A stretch of DNA of 64,000 nucleotides from Agromyces kandeliae (GTDB taxonomy: Bacteria > Actinomycetota > Actinomycetes > Actinomycetales > Microbacteriaceae). The notes under the pieces are model-generated. The model saw nothing but the letters and a program-made list of their open reading frames with translations. It was not told the DNA's origin and did not search any database. The stretch covers positions 186,001-250,000 of the forward strand of contig NZ_WKJD01000006.1 in NCBI RefSeq assembly GCF_009674665.1. Reading direction: 5' to 3'. The stretch's first letter is position 1. Each line of letters starts with the position of its first letter. Made by a program: the position numbers and the translations under genes. Shown here piece after piece: positions 18,257-26,560 of the stretch.

Positions 18257-18915
18257 GAGTCCTCCCCTTCGCCGCGGCGGTCGCCCCGTCCCAGGGCGCC
18301 GCCGATGAATCGCATCATCTCGTCGAGCACGTGCTCGGGGACCGCGTCGGTGCCCGAGGCGGTCGGATCGGCGTCGGCGCCGGGCCCGCCCGCGCCGTTG
18401 CCCCAGAGCACCCAGCGCATGCCGATCATCTCGCCGATGCCCATGAGCGCCCACGCGGCGACGGTCGGGTCGATGTCCGAGATCTCGCCGTCCAGTTGCG
18501 CCTGGCGCAGGCCGTCGATGTAGCCCTCGACGATGCGCGTGTAGTGCAGGCGCAGCGCACCCGGCGAGACGAACTCCGCCTCGCGCACCACCCGGTAGAG
18601 CGCCGGATGCTCGGCGGTGAACCGGAAGAACGCCGCGAATCCCTCGCGCTCGGCCTCGAGCCGGGTCGTCGCGCCGCGCGCGCCCTCGCTCATCGCCTGC
18701 CGCACCCGGTGGTTCAGGTCCTCGACGAGCTCGTCGAACACGTCGAGCTTGGAATCGAAGTACAGGTAGAACGTGCCCTGGCCGACGCCCGCCCGCTCGG
18801 TGATGCGCGAGACGGACGACTCGGTGTACCCGTGCTCGGCGAAGACGTGCTCGGCGGCCTCCAGGATCCGCCGCCGGGTCTGCTCGCCGCGCGCGGTGCG
18901 CGGTGCGGCGCTCAT
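18253..18915 (-). CDS. TetR-family repressor inside the catabolic operon
   Basis: The 220-residue protein has an N-terminal TetR helix-turn-helix at about 10-57 (RRILEAAEHVFAEHGYTESSVSRI, GQGTFYLYFDSKLDVF) and a C-terminal ligand domain typical of acyl-responsive members (AEHPALYRVVREAEFV). It is embedded mid-operon, overlapping the genes on both sides by four bases (ATGA), so it is made together with the enzymes. The likely operators are the nested palindromes at 25179-25206 between livJ and the thiolase. An acyl-CoA such as acetoacetyl- or 3-hydroxybutyryl-CoA is a plausible inducer (inference). Confidence 0.88.
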   Translation of the reverse strand: MSAAPRTARGEQTRRRILEAAEHVFAEHGYTESSVSRITERAGVGQGTFYLYFDSKLDVFDELVEDLNHRVRQAMSEGARGATTRLEAEREGFAAFFRFTAEHPALYRVVREAEFVSPGALRLHYTRIVEGYIDGLRQAQLDGEISDIDPTVAAWALMGIGEMIGMRWVLWGNGAGGPGADADPTASGTDAVPEHVLDEMMRFIGGALGRGDRRGEGEDS

Positions 18916-20471
18916 GCGTCGGCCCCCTCGGACTCGGCCTCGCGGAGGCGGACCGCGCGCTCCGCGAGCACCCTCCGCAGCGTCTTCGCGGCAGTGGAGC
19001 GCGGGATCTCGTCGATGAAGCGGATGTCGCGCGGGACCTTGTAGCCCGCGAGCGAGGACCGCGCGAACTCCGCCAGCTCGGCGGCATCCGTGATCGCACC
19101 CGGTCGGAGCACCACCCACGCCGAACCGACCTCGCCCCAGCGCGCGTCGGGCACGCCGACCACCGCGACATCGGCGACCGCGGGGTGCGCGATCAGCACC
19201 GACTCGACCTCGGCGGGCGAGACGCCCTCCCCGCCCGAGATGTAGACGTCGGTCAGCCGGTCGATGATCGTGAAGTAGCCGTCCTCGTCGCGGCGCACGA
19301 GGTCGCCCGTGTGCAGCCGGCCGTCGCGGAGCGCCGCGGCCGTGGCGTCCGGGTCGCGGAAGTACCCCGCGAACACGCCCGGCCCCGAGACCAGCAGCTC
19401 TCCCTCGGCCGCCCCGTCGAGGAGCTCGCCCGTCGCCGGGTCGGCGACGTCGACGTCGACGTGCGCGTACGGCAGGCCTGCCGAGCCGACACGCTCGCGC
19501 GCCTCGCGGTCGGGCAGGCAGAGCACGTTCGGCGACGCCTCCGTGAGGCCGTAGCCCTGGGTGAGGGCGACCCCGCGCGCGTGCCACGTGCGCAGCAGTG
19601 CCGGCGGCATGGGCGCACCGCCGACGACGGCGTGGCCGAGCCTCGAGAGGTCGGTGTGCGCGAAGTCGGGATGCTGCGCCAGGAACAGGTAGTTGGCGGG
19701 AACGCCCATCATGGTCGTGATCCCGCGCTCGGCGACGAGCCGCAGCACCCGTCCCGGGTCGAAGGTCCGCTCGAGCACCACGGTCGCGCCCGACCACCAC
19801 GCGAGCAGCGGCTGGATGTTCCATCCGCCGACGTGGAACTGGGGCATGACCGCGAGCACGACGTCGTGCTCGGCGATCGCGATCGTCTTCGAGAGCGACA
19901 GGTTCGTCCAGAAGCAGTTCGCGTGGGTGAGCATGGCGCCCTTGGGGCGCGAGGTCGTCCCCGAGGTGAAGACGATGAGCAGGGTGTCGTCGTCGCGGAC
20001 CTCGGTGCGGGTCGCCGGAGCGTCGCTCCGGGCGCCGGGGTGGGGCACCCGCTGCTCGACGCCGTGCGCACCGAGCGCCGCGACCGGGATGCGCCGGGCG
20101 AGCCGGGCGAGCGTCGCCCGCGAGAGCGTCTGGAACTCGTCCTCGACGAGGAGGATCACCGGATCGGCGATCTCGAGCTGCTCCGAGAGCTCGCGCGGCG
20201 ACAGGCGCCACGAGAGCGGCACGAGCACGAGCCCCGCCTTGGCGCACGCGAAGAACAGCACGACGTGGTCGGCACTGTTGCCGGTGATGGTCGCGACGCG
20301 GTCGCCGATCGCGTAGCCCACCGCCCGGAAGGCCGCGGCCAGCCGCTCCGCGCGCTCGTCGAGCTCGCGATAGGAGATCGCGACGCCGCGGTCGTCGATC
20401 GCGATCGCGTCGGGCGTCGTGCGGGCGCGGTCCGAGGTCCAGCGGCCCAGGGTGCAGGCTCCGTCAGGCAT
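18912..20471 (-). CDS. AMP-forming acyl-CoA synthetase
   Basis: The 519-residue protein carries the adenylate-forming signatures: VFTSGTTSRPKGAMLTHAN near residue 170-190, GYGLTEASP, TGDLVRRDEDGYFTIIDR and a C-terminal domain hinge followed by LAGYKVPRD. The residue expected as the late catalytic Lys is in RSTAAKTLRR. It activates a carboxylic acid to its CoA ester using ATP. Its stop overlaps tetR by four bases, and its start overlaps the livM stop by eight bases. In this operon it offers a second, ATP-driven activation route beside the CoA-transferase, perhaps for the imported acid. The substrate cannot be read from sequence. Confidence 0.9.
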   Translation of the reverse strand: MPDGACTLGRWTSDRARTTPDAIAIDDRGVAISYRELDERAERLAAAFRAVGYAIGDRVATITGNSADHVVLFFACAKAGLVLVPLSWRLSPRELSEQLEIADPVILLVEDEFQTLSRATLARLARRIPVAALGAHGVEQRVPHPGARSDAPATRTEVRDDDTLLIVFTSGTTSRPKGAMLTHANCFWTNLSLSKTIAIAEHDVVLAVMPQFHVGGWNIQPLLAWWSGATVVLERTFDPGRVLRLVAERGITTMMGVPANYLFLAQHPDFAHTDLSRLGHAVVGGAPMPPALLRTWHARGVALTQGYGLTEASPNVLCLPDREARERVGSAGLPYAHVDVDVADPATGELLDGAAEGELLVSGPGVFAGYFRDPDATAAALRDGRLHTGDLVRRDEDGYFTIIDRLTDVYISGGEGVSPAEVESVLIAHPAVADVAVVGVPDARWGEVGSAWVVLRPGAITDAAELAEFARSSLAGYKVPRDIRFIDEIPRSTAAKTLRRVLAERAVRLREAESEGADA

Positions 20472-21552
20472 CGACCGTCTCCTCCGGTTCGGCCGGGTGC
20501 TGCTTGCGGCCCGTGGCGATGCGGGCGGGCAGCCCGGCGATGCCCCCCGGGAGGAACAGCACCACGAGGACGAACAGCGTCCCCAGGATGAAGAGCGGCT
20601 CGGACAGCGGGACCCGGAGGATGTCGGGCAGGGCGGCGATCGCGTCCGACCCGGCGAGCGCCGTGAGGCGCTGGTCGAGCAGTGTGTAGACGATACCGCC
20701 CACGATCGCGCCCCACCGGGCGCCCACTCCGCCGAGCACGACGATGACCAGGAGCGTCAACGTGAAGTCGGCCGTCGCGATCCGCGGCGCCGCCCCGGAC
20801 TGGAGCAGGAGGTAGCCCATGCCCGCGACCGATGCGAGGACGGAGGCCGCGATGAACACGAGGAGCTTCACGTTGTACGGGCGTATTCCGATGACGCGGA
20901 CGCGGAGCTCGTTCTCGCGGATCGCCTCGGCGACATGGCCCGCGCGACTCTTCTCGACCCACAGCACGATGAGGTACACGAGCACGAGGATGCCGAGTGC
21001 GACCCAGTAGAGGTTGCGGGTGTCCACGACGCCGACGAGCTCGGGCGGGACGTGCGCGGTGTCGAGGGCGAGCCCCTCGTCGCCTCCCGTCGCGCTGCCG
21101 GGATTGCGGCGGATCAGCACCGACCCGGCCTGGGCGAACGCGAGCGTCACCATCGCGAACGAGATCCCGGTGACCCGCAGCGCGAGCGCCCCGACGGTCG
21201 CGGCGAGCACGAACCCGAGCACGAGCGTCGCCGCGATCGCGACGGTGAAGACCAGGGCGCTCGGCCATTCCGCCGGTCCGAAGGCCTCGAGCGTCATCGC
21301 GAGCCCGTAGGCGCCTGCGGCGAAGAACAGCGCGTGACCGAACGAGAGGAGGCCGGCCAGGCCGAACATCATGCGGTAGGTGAGCGCCAGCGCCGCGATC
21401 AGCAGTGCGAACGCGAGCAGCTGGAGCGTGCCCGGCGTGTAGGTCGGCCCCGGAAGGACGCCCGGGACGTCGATCGCGAGCAGCGGGAGGATCGCGAGTG
21501 CGACGACGAGCAGGATGCCGCCGATGACGAGGCGGAGCGACTTGGCGGTCAT
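20464..21552 (-). CDS. livM: LIV-type ABC transporter permease (LivM family)
   Basis: This 362-residue membrane protein has about nine to ten helices and the LivM-type core LAGLLSFGHALFFAAGAYG, GISFAMVTLAFAQ and VRVIGIRPYNVKLLVFIAAS before VIVVLGGVGARWG. It pairs with LivH to form the channel of a hydrophobic-amino-acid/short-acid uptake system. The start overlaps the livH stop (ATGA) and the stop overlaps the AMP-ligase start by eight bases. Transporters of this family also take aromatic and short-chain acids, so an amino-acid substrate is not assured here. Confidence 0.92.
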   Translation of the reverse strand: MTAKSLRLVIGGILLVVALAILPLLAIDVPGVLPGPTYTPGTLQLLAFALLIAALALTYRMMFGLAGLLSFGHALFFAAGAYGLAMTLEAFGPAEWPSALVFTVAIAATLVLGFVLAATVGALALRVTGISFAMVTLAFAQAGSVLIRRNPGSATGGDEGLALDTAHVPPELVGVVDTRNLYWVALGILVLVYLIVLWVEKSRAGHVAEAIRENELRVRVIGIRPYNVKLLVFIAASVLASVAGMGYLLLQSGAAPRIATADFTLTLLVIVVLGGVGARWGAIVGGIVYTLLDQRLTALAGSDAIAALPDILRVPLSEPLFILGTLFVLVVLFLPGGIAGLPARIATGRKQHPAEPEETVDA

Positions 21553-22424
21553 GCGGCCTTCCCCATGAGTCCACGCGGGCGGATGAGCAGGACGGCGGCG
21601 AGGAGCACGACGACGACGAGGTCGCCGGTGCCGCCGAGGTAGAAGTTCGCGAACTGCTGCAGCACCGCCACGAGCACCGAGGCGATCGCGGCGCCCGTGA
21701 GCGAGCCGAGTCCGCCGATGACGGTGACGATGAACGCGAAGATGAGCAGCACCGATCCGAGGTGCGCCGAGACGTACCCGTAGTAGACGGATGCCAGGAC
21801 CCCGCCGAGCCCGGCGGCGGCACCGCCGATCGCGAACACGAGCGTGAACGAGCGGCGGACGTCGATGCCGAGGGCCGTCACCATGTGCCGGTTCTCGACG
21901 CCGGCCCTGATGATGAGGCCGTACCGGGTCCTGCGGAGGAACAGCACGATGCCGCCGAGCACGAGCACCGCGCACGCGATGAGCAGGAACCGGTCGTTCG
22001 GGATGCGGGCGCCGAGGATCTCGGTGGTCTGGGTGAGCCACGCCGGTCGGTCGGTGTAGATCGGGTCGGTGCCCCAGATCCCCTCGAACAGCGCGACGGC
22101 GGCCAGCGAGATCCCGACCGTGACGAGGGCCTGCTCGATGTGCCGCTCGTAGAGGCGGCGGATGATGAGCACCTCGGTCAGCACCGCGACCGTCGCGCCG
22201 ACGAGGATGCCGACGAGCGCGGAGATCGCGAGCCCGGTCCAGGTGCCGTCGGAGATCCGGCGACCGGCCTCCCAGCCGAGGAAGGCGGCGATCGTGAGGA
22301 ACGCGCCGTGCGCGAAGTTCAGCACGCCCATGAGGCCGTAGATGAGCGAGAGCCCGCTCGCGACCAGGAAGTAGAGGGCGCCGAGGCCGAGACCGGTGAT
22401 GAGCAGGAGGACCAGGGTGTCCAT
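21549..22424 (-). CDS. livH: LIV-type ABC transporter permease (LivH family)
   Basis: The 291-residue permease has about eight hydrophobic segments with the LivH landmarks GLSLIYGLMGVLNFAHGAF near residue 25-43, and GIDVRRSFTLVFAIGGAAAGLGG near 200. VIGGLGSLTGA sits near residue 240. I chose the ATG at 22424, which shares a base with the livF stop (TGATG); a GTG one codon upstream is equally possible. It works with LivM, LivF, LivG and the LivJ-type binding protein encoded upstream. Confidence 0.92.
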   Translation of the reverse strand: MDTLVLLLITGLGLGALYFLVASGLSLIYGLMGVLNFAHGAFLTIAAFLGWEAGRRISDGTWTGLAISALVGILVGATVAVLTEVLIIRRLYERHIEQALVTVGISLAAVALFEGIWGTDPIYTDRPAWLTQTTEILGARIPNDRFLLIACAVLVLGGIVLFLRRTRYGLIIRAGVENRHMVTALGIDVRRSFTLVFAIGGAAAGLGGVLASVYYGYVSAHLGSVLLIFAFIVTVIGGLGSLTGAAIASVLVAVLQQFANFYLGGTGDLVVVVLLAAVLLIRPRGLMGKAA

Positions 22425-23152
22425 CACGCGGCCTCCCGTTCGTCGTGCACGCCGAGGAAGCGCTGCACGCGGTCGTGGTCGTCGAGGAGTTCCTCGGCGG
22501 AGCCCGTGAAGACGACCCGGCCCGAGGAGAGCACCACCACGCGTTCGGCGAGGCGGCGCACGACGAGCAGGTTCTGCTCGACGAGGAGGATCGGGGCCGT
22601 GCGCGCGGCCTCGGCGAGTGCATCGGCGACCTCGTCGACGATGCGCGGGGCGAGTCCCTTGGTCGGCTCGTCGACGAGCAGCAACCGGTTCTCGTTCACG
22701 AGTGCGCGAGCGAGCGAGACCATCTGCTGCTGGCCGCCGGAGAGCGTGCCCGCGCGCTGCTCGCGTCGGGCCTCGAGGTCGGGGAAGAGGGATGCCACGA
22801 GCTCGCGCCGCGGCGAGCGGTCGCGCTCGGCCAGGCGCAGGTTCTCGGCCACGGTGAGCGAGCCGAAGACCTCGCGGTCCTCCGGCACGTACGCGACGCC
22901 GCGCTGCACGATGCGGTGCGTGGGCGCCCGGTCGATGCGCTCACCGGCCAGGCGCACCTCGCCGCTGCGGTCGATCAGGCCGAGGATCGACTTGATCGTC
23001 GACGTCTTCCCGACGCCGTTGCGGCCGAGGAGCGCCGTGACGCCGGTCGCCGGGACGTCGAACGAGACGTCCTCGACGACCTGCTGGCCGGCGATGCGGC
23101 CGTAGAGGTTCCGGACGCTCAGGATGGGTTCGTCCGCGACGGGCCCGCTCAT
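22424..23152 (-). CDS. livF: LIV-type ABC transporter ATPase (LivF family)
   Basis: This 242-residue ATPase has Walker A LGRNGVGKTS, Q-loop region RGVAYVPEDREVFGSLTV, ABC signature LSGGQQQM and Walker B LLLVDEPTKGLAP. The wording YVPEDREVF is typical of LivF rather than LivG. The ATG at 23152 overlaps the livG stop by four bases. One of the two nucleotide-binding subunits of the transporter. Confidence 0.93.
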   Translation of the reverse strand: MSGPVADEPILSVRNLYGRIAGQQVVEDVSFDVPATGVTALLGRNGVGKTSTIKSILGLIDRSGEVRLAGERIDRAPTHRIVQRGVAYVPEDREVFGSLTVAENLRLAERDRSPRRELVASLFPDLEARREQRAGTLSGGQQQMVSLARALVNENRLLLVDEPTKGLAPRIVDEVADALAEAARTAPILLVEQNLLVVRRLAERVVVLSSGRVVFTGSAEELLDDHDRVQRFLGVHDEREAA

Positions 23153-23904
23153 GCGGCGGACCCGAGGTAGGCGGATTGGACGGTGGGGTTCGCCATGACG
23201 GCCTCCGGGGAGTCGGCGGCGAGCAGTTCGCCGTGGTGCATGACGGCGACCCGGTCGGCGAGACCGAGGACGACGTCCATGTGGTGCTCGACCATGAGCA
23301 CGGTGCGACCGCCGCGATGGAGCCCGCGGATCACCTCGGTGAGCGCCGGGACGTCGGCCGAGCCGACGCCCGCCATGGGCTCGTCGAGGAGGATCACGCG
23401 CGGCTCCATCGCGATGAGCATCGCGATCTCGACCTTCCGCTTCTCGCCGTGCGAGAGCCCCGAGGCGCCGGCGCCGGCGCGCTGCGCCATGCCGACCTCC
23501 TCGAGGGCGGCGAGGGCTCGCCGGGTCGCGGCATCCGTGCGCCGCGGGGTGCGGAACACGGATGCCGCGCGGCCCTCGCGCACCTGGGCGGCCAGCCGCA
23601 CGTTCTCGAGCACGTCGAGCGCCGGGAAGAGGCTCGAGGTCTGGAACGTGCGGCCGAGGCCGGCCGCGGCGCGGCGGTGCACCGGCTGGGTGGTCACGTC
23701 GGCGCCCGCGAGGCGCACTGCGCCCTCCGTGGGTCGCAGGACACCGGAGACGATGTTGAAGAGCGTCGTCTTGCCGGCGCCGTTCGGGCCGATGACGCCG
23801 AGCATCTCGCCCTCGGGCACGCTGAGCGACACGTCCTTGAGGATGTGGGCTCCGCCGATCCGGAGGGTGACGTGCTCGAGTTCGAGCGCCGCGTGGTCGG
23901 TCAT
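23149..23904 (-). CDS. livG: LIV-type ABC transporter ATPase (LivG family)
   Basis: The 251-residue ATPase has Walker A GPNGAGKTT, a Q-loop in LGRTFQTSSLFPALDV, and Walker B RVILLDEPMAGVGSAD. Its signature motif is LSHGEKRKVEIA, the LivG form in which LSGGQ is altered. The ATG at 23904 is the first in-frame start with reasonable spacing in the 47-base gap after livJ. It pairs with LivF. Confidence 0.93.
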   Translation of the reverse strand: MTDHAALELEHVTLRIGGAHILKDVSLSVPEGEMLGVIGPNGAGKTTLFNIVSGVLRPTEGAVRLAGADVTTQPVHRRAAAGLGRTFQTSSLFPALDVLENVRLAAQVREGRAASVFRTPRRTDAATRRALAALEEVGMAQRAGAGASGLSHGEKRKVEIAMLIAMEPRVILLDEPMAGVGSADVPALTEVIRGLHRGGRTVLMVEHHMDVVLGLADRVAVMHHGELLAADSPEAVMANPTVQSAYLGSAA

Positions 23905-23951
23905 GATCGCGTGTGCTTTCCGTTCCTGGTCGGTTCGGGTGGGTGGTGCGC

Positions 23952-25151
23952 TCAGCCGACGACCGGCGGGGCGACGGTCTCGGCGTCGATCGTCTCGATG
24001 AGCTCGGGGGCCCATCCGTCGGCGCCCTCGACGAGCCTGACCTGGTACATGGGCTGGATGAGCGCGTGGTCCTCGGCGCGCACGGTGACCTCGCCCTTGA
24101 CCGACTCGAAGGTCCATCCCTCGAGCGCCTCGATCATGGCGTCGACGTCGTCGCCGCCCTCTCGGACGGCCTGCACGATCATCTGCGCGGCCACGAAGCC
24201 GTCGACCGAGAACAGGTCCGGAACGGCGCCGGCCTCCTCGAGGCGGGTGATCATCTCGTCCTCGATGTCGGTGCCCGCGGCACCGCCGAAGTAATGGTTG
24301 AGGAACGAGATGTCGCCGGAGGCGTCGCCGTAGGCCTGGTAGGTGGCGACGTCGCCGAGGCCGGTGACCACGGGGGCGCTCTCGAACACGCCCTGCTGCT
24401 GCAGCGCGGTCCACATGGCACCCGACGAGGCGCCGGCCCACGCGACGAAGACGAGGTCGGCGTCGGCGTCGATCAGCTGCTGGGCGAACGGCGTGAACTC
24501 GGTCGCGTCCTCGGCGACGAGCACGCCCTGCACGTCGGCGCCCTGGCCGCCGAGCACGGCCTCCACGCCGGCGAGGTTGCCCTGGCCGAACGCGGTGTCC
24601 TGGGCGAAGACGACGACCTTCTTGCCGGCGGGGTCGCCGATGAAGGTGCCCGCGGTCGCGACGTCCTGGTACGTCTGGCGGCCCGAGCGGAACGTGTACT
24701 CGTTGACACCGGTGATCGCGTCGGCCGCGGCGGGTCCGGAGACGTAGAGGATCTCGTTCTGCTCGGCCTGCTCGGCGAGCGAGAGCGCGATGCCGGAGGC
24801 GACCGTGCCGGCGAGCACCTTGGTGCCCTGGCCGATCAGGTCCTTGGCCTTGGCGACCGCGGTGTCGGGGTTGCCCTGGTCGTCCTCCCAGGTGATCTCG
24901 AGTTCGCGGCCGTCGACCTCCCCGGTGCCGTCCGTGGCGTAGTCGAGGCCGGCCTCGAAGCCCGCGACGTACGCCTCGCCGTACGCGGCGAGCGGACCGG
25001 TCTCGGACGTGATCATGCCGATGGCGACCGGAGCGGCGTCCGCCCCGTCGGCGTCGCCTCCCCCGGAGGCGGTGGTCGGTGCGCAACCGGCCAGGGTGAG
25101 CGCCGCGGCGGCGACGAGCGCCGGCGCGAGGTACTTCGGTGTAACTCGCAT
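23952..25151 (-). CDS. livJ: LIV-type ABC transporter substrate-binding lipoprotein
   Basis: This 399-residue protein is a type I periplasmic-binding-fold protein with lipobox TLAGC (Cys23) and a Gly/Ala/Asp-rich linker. The mature N-terminus IGMITSETGPLAAYGEAYVAG is the classic ligand-binding strand and loop of the Leu/Ile/Val-binding family. GTVASGIALSLAEQAEQ and VFAQDTAFGQGN are further landmarks. As first gene of the run it gives the transporter its specificity; the ligand is unknown. The start ATG at 25151 follows GAGAGG. Upstream lie the palindromic operators shared with the divergent thiolase. Confidence 0.9.
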   Translation of the reverse strand: MRVTPKYLAPALVAAAALTLAGCAPTTASGGGDADGADAAPVAIGMITSETGPLAAYGEAYVAGFEAGLDYATDGTGEVDGRELEITWEDDQGNPDTAVAKAKDLIGQGTKVLAGTVASGIALSLAEQAEQNEILYVSGPAAADAITGVNEYTFRSGRQTYQDVATAGTFIGDPAGKKVVVFAQDTAFGQGNLAGVEAVLGGQGADVQGVLVAEDATEFTPFAQQLIDADADLVFVAWAGASSGAMWTALQQQGVFESAPVVTGLGDVATYQAYGDASGDISFLNHYFGGAAGTDIEDEMITRLEEAGAVPDLFSVDGFVAAQMIVQAVREGGDDVDAMIEALEGWTFESVKGEVTVRAEDHALIQPMYQVRLVEGADGWAPELIETIDAETVAPPVVG

Positions 25152-25178
25152 GCTGTGAGCCTCTCTGAGTGACGACGG

Positions 25179-25206
25179 TGTCAGAAACCTGACAGGTGGT
25201 TCAGGT
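25179..25206. promoter_or_regulatory. Nested palindromic operators, likely TetR site
   Basis: TGTCAG-AAAC-CTGACA (25179-25194) is a perfect inverted repeat with a four-base spacer. ACCTGA-N8-TCAGGT (25187-25206) is a second one overlapping it. Just downstream lies TACACT (25217-25222), a possible -10 for the thiolase. The site is between the divergent livJ and thiolase starts, so one repressor could control both arms of the pathway. Confidence 0.6.
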
Positions 25207-25304
25207 CTCAGGAACGTACACTAGAGTCGATCGCGCACGACGCGCAACCCGGATCGGCGCACCGACCCCGTGCACCGACGCAGAGACGAAGGAGTCCCAC
25301 CGAA

Positions 25305-26489
25305 ATGAGCTTTCCCGACGTCGTCATCGTCGCCGGCGCCCGCACGCCGTTCGGCCGCATCGCCGGAACCCTCGGCAGTCGAACCGCCGTCGAGCTCGGC
25401 ACCGTCGCCATCCGCGGCGCCCTCGAGAAGGCCGGGGTCTCCCCCGACGACGTCGACGCCGTGATCATGGGGCAGGTGCTCCAGGCCGGAGCCGGCCAGA
25501 ACCCCGCCAAGCAGTCCGCGGTCGCGGCGGGCATCCCGTGGCGCGTGCCCGCGATCACGCTGAACAAGGTGTGCCTGTCGGGCCTGGTCGCCGTGGCGGA
25601 CGCCGCGCGGCTGATCCGCCTCGGCGAGGCCGAGGTCGTCGTCGCGGGCGGCCAGGAGTCCATGACCAACGCGCCCCACCTGCTCCCCGGATCCCGGAAG
25701 GGGCACATGTACGGCAGCGTCGAGCTGCTCGACCACACCGCAGCCGACGGCCTCACCGACGCGTTCGACCACGAGTCGATGGGCGCCTCGACCGAGCGCT
25801 TCAACGAGCGCTACGGCCTCGGCCGCGCCGAACAGGACGAGATCGCCGCCGCCTCGCACGTCCGTGCCGGCCGAGCGCAGGCCGACGGCCTGTTCGACGA
25901 CGAGATCGTGCCCGTCGAGATCCCCCAGCGCAAGGGCGACCCCGTGGTCGTCACGACCGACGAGGGCGTGCGCCCCGACTCCACGCCCGAGACGCTGTCG
26001 AAGCTCCGGCCCGCCTTCGCCGAGGGCGGTGCGATCACCGCCGGCAACTCCTCGCCGATCTCCGACGGCGCCGCGGCCGTCGTCGTCGCGAGCCGCGCAT
26101 GGGCCGAGGAGCGGGGCCTGCCGTGGCTCGCGCTGGTCGGAGCATCCGGCCAGGTCGCCGGGCCCGACAACTCGCTGCACTCGCAGCCCTCCAACGCCAT
26201 CGCGGCGGCGCTCGACCGGGCCGGCTGGGAGGCGGCCGACCTCGACCTCGTCGAGATCAACGAGGCGTTCGCCGCGGTGTCGCTGCAGTCGATGAAGGAC
26301 CTCTCGCTCGACCGGGAGAAGGTCAACGTCCACGGCGGGGCGATCGCGCTCGGCCACCCCATCGGCGCCTCCGGCGCCCGCCTGGCGCTCCACGCCGCAC
26401 TCGAACTCGCCCGACGCGACGGCGGCAGGGCGGCCGTGGCGCTGTGCGGCGGCGGCGGCCAGGGCGAGGCGCTCCTGCTCTCCCGCTGA
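25305..26489 (+). CDS. Acetyl-CoA C-acetyltransferase (thiolase)
   Basis: This 394-residue biosynthetic-type thiolase has the nucleophilic Cys90 in NKVCLSG, NEAF near residue 320, His351 in [14 protein letters not shown] and Cys381 in [11 protein letters not shown]. It interconverts two acetyl-CoA and acetoacetyl-CoA. The ATG at 25305 follows AAGGAG. It is divergent from the liv/bdhA/scoAB operon across the palindromic control region, and would complete conversion of 3-hydroxybutyrate to acetyl-CoA. A long stem-loop ends the transcript before ltrA. Confidence 0.95.
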   Translation: MSFPDVVIVAGARTPFGRIAGTLGSRTAVELGTVAIRGALEKAGVSPDDVDAVIMGQVLQAGAGQNPAKQSAVAAGIPWRVPAITLNKVCLSGLVAVADAARLIRLGEAEVVVAGGQESMTNAPHLLPGSRKGHMYGSVELLDHTAADGLTDAFDHESMGASTERFNERYGLGRAEQDEIAAASHVRAGRAQADGLFDDEIVPVEIPQRKGDPVVVTTDEGVRPDSTPETLSKLRPAFAEGGAITAGNSSPISDGAAAVVVASRAWAEERGLPWLALVGASGQVAGPDNSLHSQPSNAIAAALDRAGWEAADLDLVEINEAFAAVSLQSMKDLSLDREKVNVHGGAIALGHPIGASGARLALHAALELARRDGGRAAVALCGGGGQGEALLLSR

Positions 26490-26499
26490 CACGCGCCGG

Positions 26500-26542
26500 C
26501 GGGCCCCTGCTGTGGTGGAATGAACCCCACGGCAGGGGCCCG
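26500..26542. terminator. Stem-loop between thiolase and ltrA
   Basis: CGGGCCCCTGC (26500-26510) pairs with GCAGGGGCCCG (26532-26542), and inner GTGG/CCAC bases extend the stem. It ends just before the ltrA ribosome site, so ltrA probably has a separate or attenuated transcript. Confidence 0.7.
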
Positions 26543-26560
26543 CCCGGCGAGGAGGCGCAG

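Noticed and set aside
18912-20471. Acetoacetyl-CoA synthetase call for the AMP-ligase
   Set aside because: At 519 residues it is much shorter than typical acetoacetyl-CoA synthetases and has the medium/long-chain ligase pattern; the substrate is left open.
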